The notes beneath the pieces are model-generated. The model was not told the origin of the DNA, made no database searches, and saw nothing but the letters and a program-made list of their open reading frames with translations. Position numbers and translations under genes: made by a program. 31,062 nt of DNA from assembly GCA_030748455.1 (NCBI GenBank), contig JASMLY010000040.1:1-31062 (forward strand), read 5' to 3'. Source of the DNA: Phycisphaerales bacterium (GTDB taxonomy: Bacteria; Planctomycetota; Phycisphaerae; Phycisphaerales; SM1A02). This document shows positions 29,020 to 31,062 of this stretch, piece after piece. Position 1 is the stretch's first letter. The number at the start of each line of letters is the position of its first letter.

Positions 29020-31062
29020 AACCCTTACAGTGGCAACAAGTTCGAGAATTGTTTGCATCAACACGGCAACTTCCCAAGGAAGAACATGATGAACATCTCG
29101 CTACAAGTTGCAACGATCCAATTGTCATAGAGCAAGTCCAGAAGTTACTCAAACATGACAGAGAAGATGATTTTCTTGATTCACCAGCACTTGGAGATAC
29201 CTTCACATTAGCGGATACCGAAGAACCTGTTTCGGGAATGCAAGTGCCAGAAAACCTCATTGATGGCTATAAACTCACCGGTATTCTCGGGAGCGGAGCA
29301 AGTGGCATTGTGTACGAAGCAGACCAGTTTAATCCGAAGCGAACTGTCGCAATTAAGGTGCTTCGAGCTGGGGCAATGGGAAGAGAAGAACAACTTCGTT
29401 TTCACCGCGAAGCTGAGACACTTGCCTCCTTAAATCACCCAAATATCGCGACAATTTTTGCAGTCGGCACAACTGAGGATGGATCACCTTGGATGGCAAT
29501 GGAACTCGCAAAAGGTGAACGTCTCGATGCTTGGGCAGAGCAGGCAACAGTACAAGAACTTACAGAACTGTTTACAACAATTTGCGATGCGATCGAAGTG
29601 CCACACAACAACGCAATCATTCACCGAGATCTAAAGCCAGCCAACATTGTCGTAACAGAACACAACAATCCAAAAGTACTAGATTTTGGTGTGGCGAGAG
29701 TTCTACAAGAGCAAGAAGCGATGACCCAAACAGGCGCAGTCATTGGAACTCGGTCGTATATGAGCCCAGAGCAAGCGAGTGGTTCCTTTCAAGTTGATGC
29801 GCGAAGTGACGTGTTTGCCCTTGGCTTGATGCTCGATGAATTCCTTCCTGTAAACGCACCGCGAGATTTGCGAACAATTGCAATGAAAGCACACGATGAA
29901 TTCGCAGATCGCAGGTACAACTCTGCAGGAGCATTACACCAAGATCTCGTGCGATTTCAACAAGGGAAGCCTGTCCATGCTAGACGTGCTGGTGTGTTTT
30001 ACCTCGCAAATTTGTGGGTAAAACGCCACAAAGCGATCACTTCACTGTTCGTCTTACTCATGATTGCAAGTGTCTTCACTTATCTGCAAATGCACAAAGT
30101 TACAAAAGGAGAGAGAGAAAAAAAACAACTTTCCTATTCTGCAAGCATCCAAGAGGCACAACTCTATCGGGACAAAGGCGATCTTACCTCGATGAAAAGT
30201 GCTTTGCTCGAAACACCAGAAGAGTTACGCGGTTGGGAATGGGATTGGTTACATGAACAGTTATCAATCGGTACGTTATCGACATCTGCAGTGGCAGCCT
30301 CTGCTTTTTCTCAAACTAACATACTCACTGTCAACCCTGACCATGAAGTATTACACTTGATTGAAGGTCATTCAATACTCCCCCGAGATGTCACATGTAA
30401 ACAGTCGCTCATATCACGGGATTGCTCAACAATTCTCCGACTCCACGATGATCATTCCATCTCACTGACCACTGCTGGAGAACTTCAACCAACGCATGTG
30501 ATTCAACTCAACACCCAATGGCAAAATGTTGCAGCAATACAGCTGAGCGATGATGGGCACTTTGCTTTACTAGCAGTCAGTGTTTCCTTTAATCCTGATG
30601 ACCTTTCGACATTGAATGCGCCTTCGCGCCTCATCCTCATTGATTGTGTGGAGGCCAAAGTAGTACTCAATGAACAGTTGAACGAACGTGTGTTAGATTC
30701 GAACGAAGCCATTGCTATCAATGGGAATGCAACTGTTATCGCAGCAGCAACTGTTCGGGGAAACGTAACGGTTTGGAAAAGAGATTCCACAACGATCATT
30801 GACAGACGGCAGTTCAAAGTTGGGCAAGGAAGTTCGCTTGTTGCGCTTGATACAACGGGGCGTCTACTTGCCATTGCATTTTTGGGAACTGCTACATCAA
30901 ATGTACGGCTCCTTACGATGGACACACTAAAAACTGATGAAAACCTTCCGATCATCGCACACGACCATGCTATTACATCGATTGACATTTCTCCTAAGAA
31001 CACGGCGATTGCTTCAATTGATACGGGTGGTCTCCTTCGTATTACTCCTCTTGATGGAGGGA
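29016..31062 (+). CDS. Membrane Ser/Thr protein kinase with propeller-like C-terminus (partial)
   Basis: The visible 682 residues begin in the ATGA overlap with the sigma factor, so the two are co-expressed. After a short N-terminal region the kinase shows the glycine loop GILGSGASGIVYEA (89-102), VAIKVL (from 111), HRDLKPANIV (from 203), DFGVAR (from 223), YMSPEQAS and ARSDVFALGL. The C-lobe then jumps to RDLRTIAMKAHDEFADRRY, so about 45 residues usual between these blocks are missing. A membrane segment (about 341-358) follows, then the GWEWDWLHEQL linker typical of planctomycete kinases and a series of beta-strand repeats like WD40 or PQQ propellers (SDDGHFALLAVS, SPKNTAIASIDT). The role inferred is to sense and phosphorylate, controlling the partner sigma factor. 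The gene continues beyond the window. Confidence 0.92.
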   Translation, partial: MKPLQWQQVRELFASTRQLPKEEHDEHLATSCNDPIVIEQVQKLLKHDREDDFLDSPALGDTFTLADTEEPVSGMQVPENLIDGYKLTGILGSGASGIVYEADQFNPKRTVAIKVLRAGAMGREEQLRFHREAETLASLNHPNIATIFAVGTTEDGSPWMAMELAKGERLDAWAEQATVQELTELFTTICDAIEVPHNNAIIHRDLKPANIVVTEHNNPKVLDFGVARVLQEQEAMTQTGAVIGTRSYMSPEQASGSFQVDARSDVFALGLMLDEFLPVNAPRDLRTIAMKAHDEFADRRYNSAGALHQDLVRFQQGKPVHARRAGVFYLANLWVKRHKAITSLFVLLMIASVFTYLQMHKVTKGEREKKQLSYSASIQEAQLYRDKGDLTSMKSALLETPEELRGWEWDWLHEQLSIGTLSTSAVAASAFSQTNILTVNPDHEVLHLIEGHSILPRDVTCKQSLISRDCSTILRLHDDHSISLTTAGELQPTHVIQLNTQWQNVAAIQLSDDGHFALLAVSVSFNPDDLSTLNAPSRLILIDCVEAKVVLNEQLNERVLDSNEAIAINGNATVIAAATVRGNVTVWKRDSTTIIDRRQFKVGQGSSLVALDTTGRLLAIAFLGTATSNVRLLTMDTLKTDENLPIIAHDHAITSIDISPKNTAIASIDTGGLLRITPLDGG

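Overview
The window looks like a planctomycete, probably of the Phycisphaerae-like branch and with a moderate-to-low GC genome. Four things point that way: a giant gene whose product opens with a LEPR-xLL-type motif ([13 protein letters not shown]), a TIGR02999-type ECF sigma factor whose stop overlaps the start of a Ser/Thr kinase with a C-terminal propeller, PqqD/M50/HlyD hybrid proteins, and a DUF3467 protein. The class assignment is an inference.

Region 1 (1-14782, minus strand) is one open reading frame that runs off the left edge. It encodes at least 4,927 residues: an N-terminal LEPR-xLL-like motif, a CARDB-like domain, an acidic Ser/Gly/Asp linker, about 1,650 residues of repetitive beta-rich sequence with EF-hand-like loops, a long RTX array, a PA14 domain, a second RTX array, a propeller-like region, a beta-helix, a jelly-roll-like module and a second beta-helix. 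It should be a calcium-stabilised giant surface or secreted protein.

Region 2 (15077-21344, minus strand) lies just upstream of it and is a tightly coupled four-gene operon: DUF3467 protein, GAF-TM-HlyD fusion, PqqD-like/M50 peptidase/HlyD fusion, and a short SecA-like ATPase. Gene junctions are a 4-nt overlap, 0 nt and 2 nt. A divergent gene (21476-22279) encodes a further HlyD-like adaptor with a signal peptide. Together with the giant protein this looks like a dedicated, poorly described export or processing system, and it is the main candidate novelty here. No ABC transporter or TolC-like protein is in the window.

Region 3 (22312-26965) holds an unrecognised 380-aa protein with a near-consensus promoter that would give an almost leaderless transcript, then S-adenosylhomocysteinase (ahcY) and a long, Bacteroidetes-like amidophosphoribosyltransferase (purF type).

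Region 4 (26962-31062) contains a small gene on the minus strand that is apparently split over three frames, a strong hairpin terminator, a cysteine-rich secreted protein bearing a GPGDTVP motif twice, and the ECF sigma factor/Ser-Thr kinase pair. The kinase runs off the right edge and has an unusually short C-lobe.
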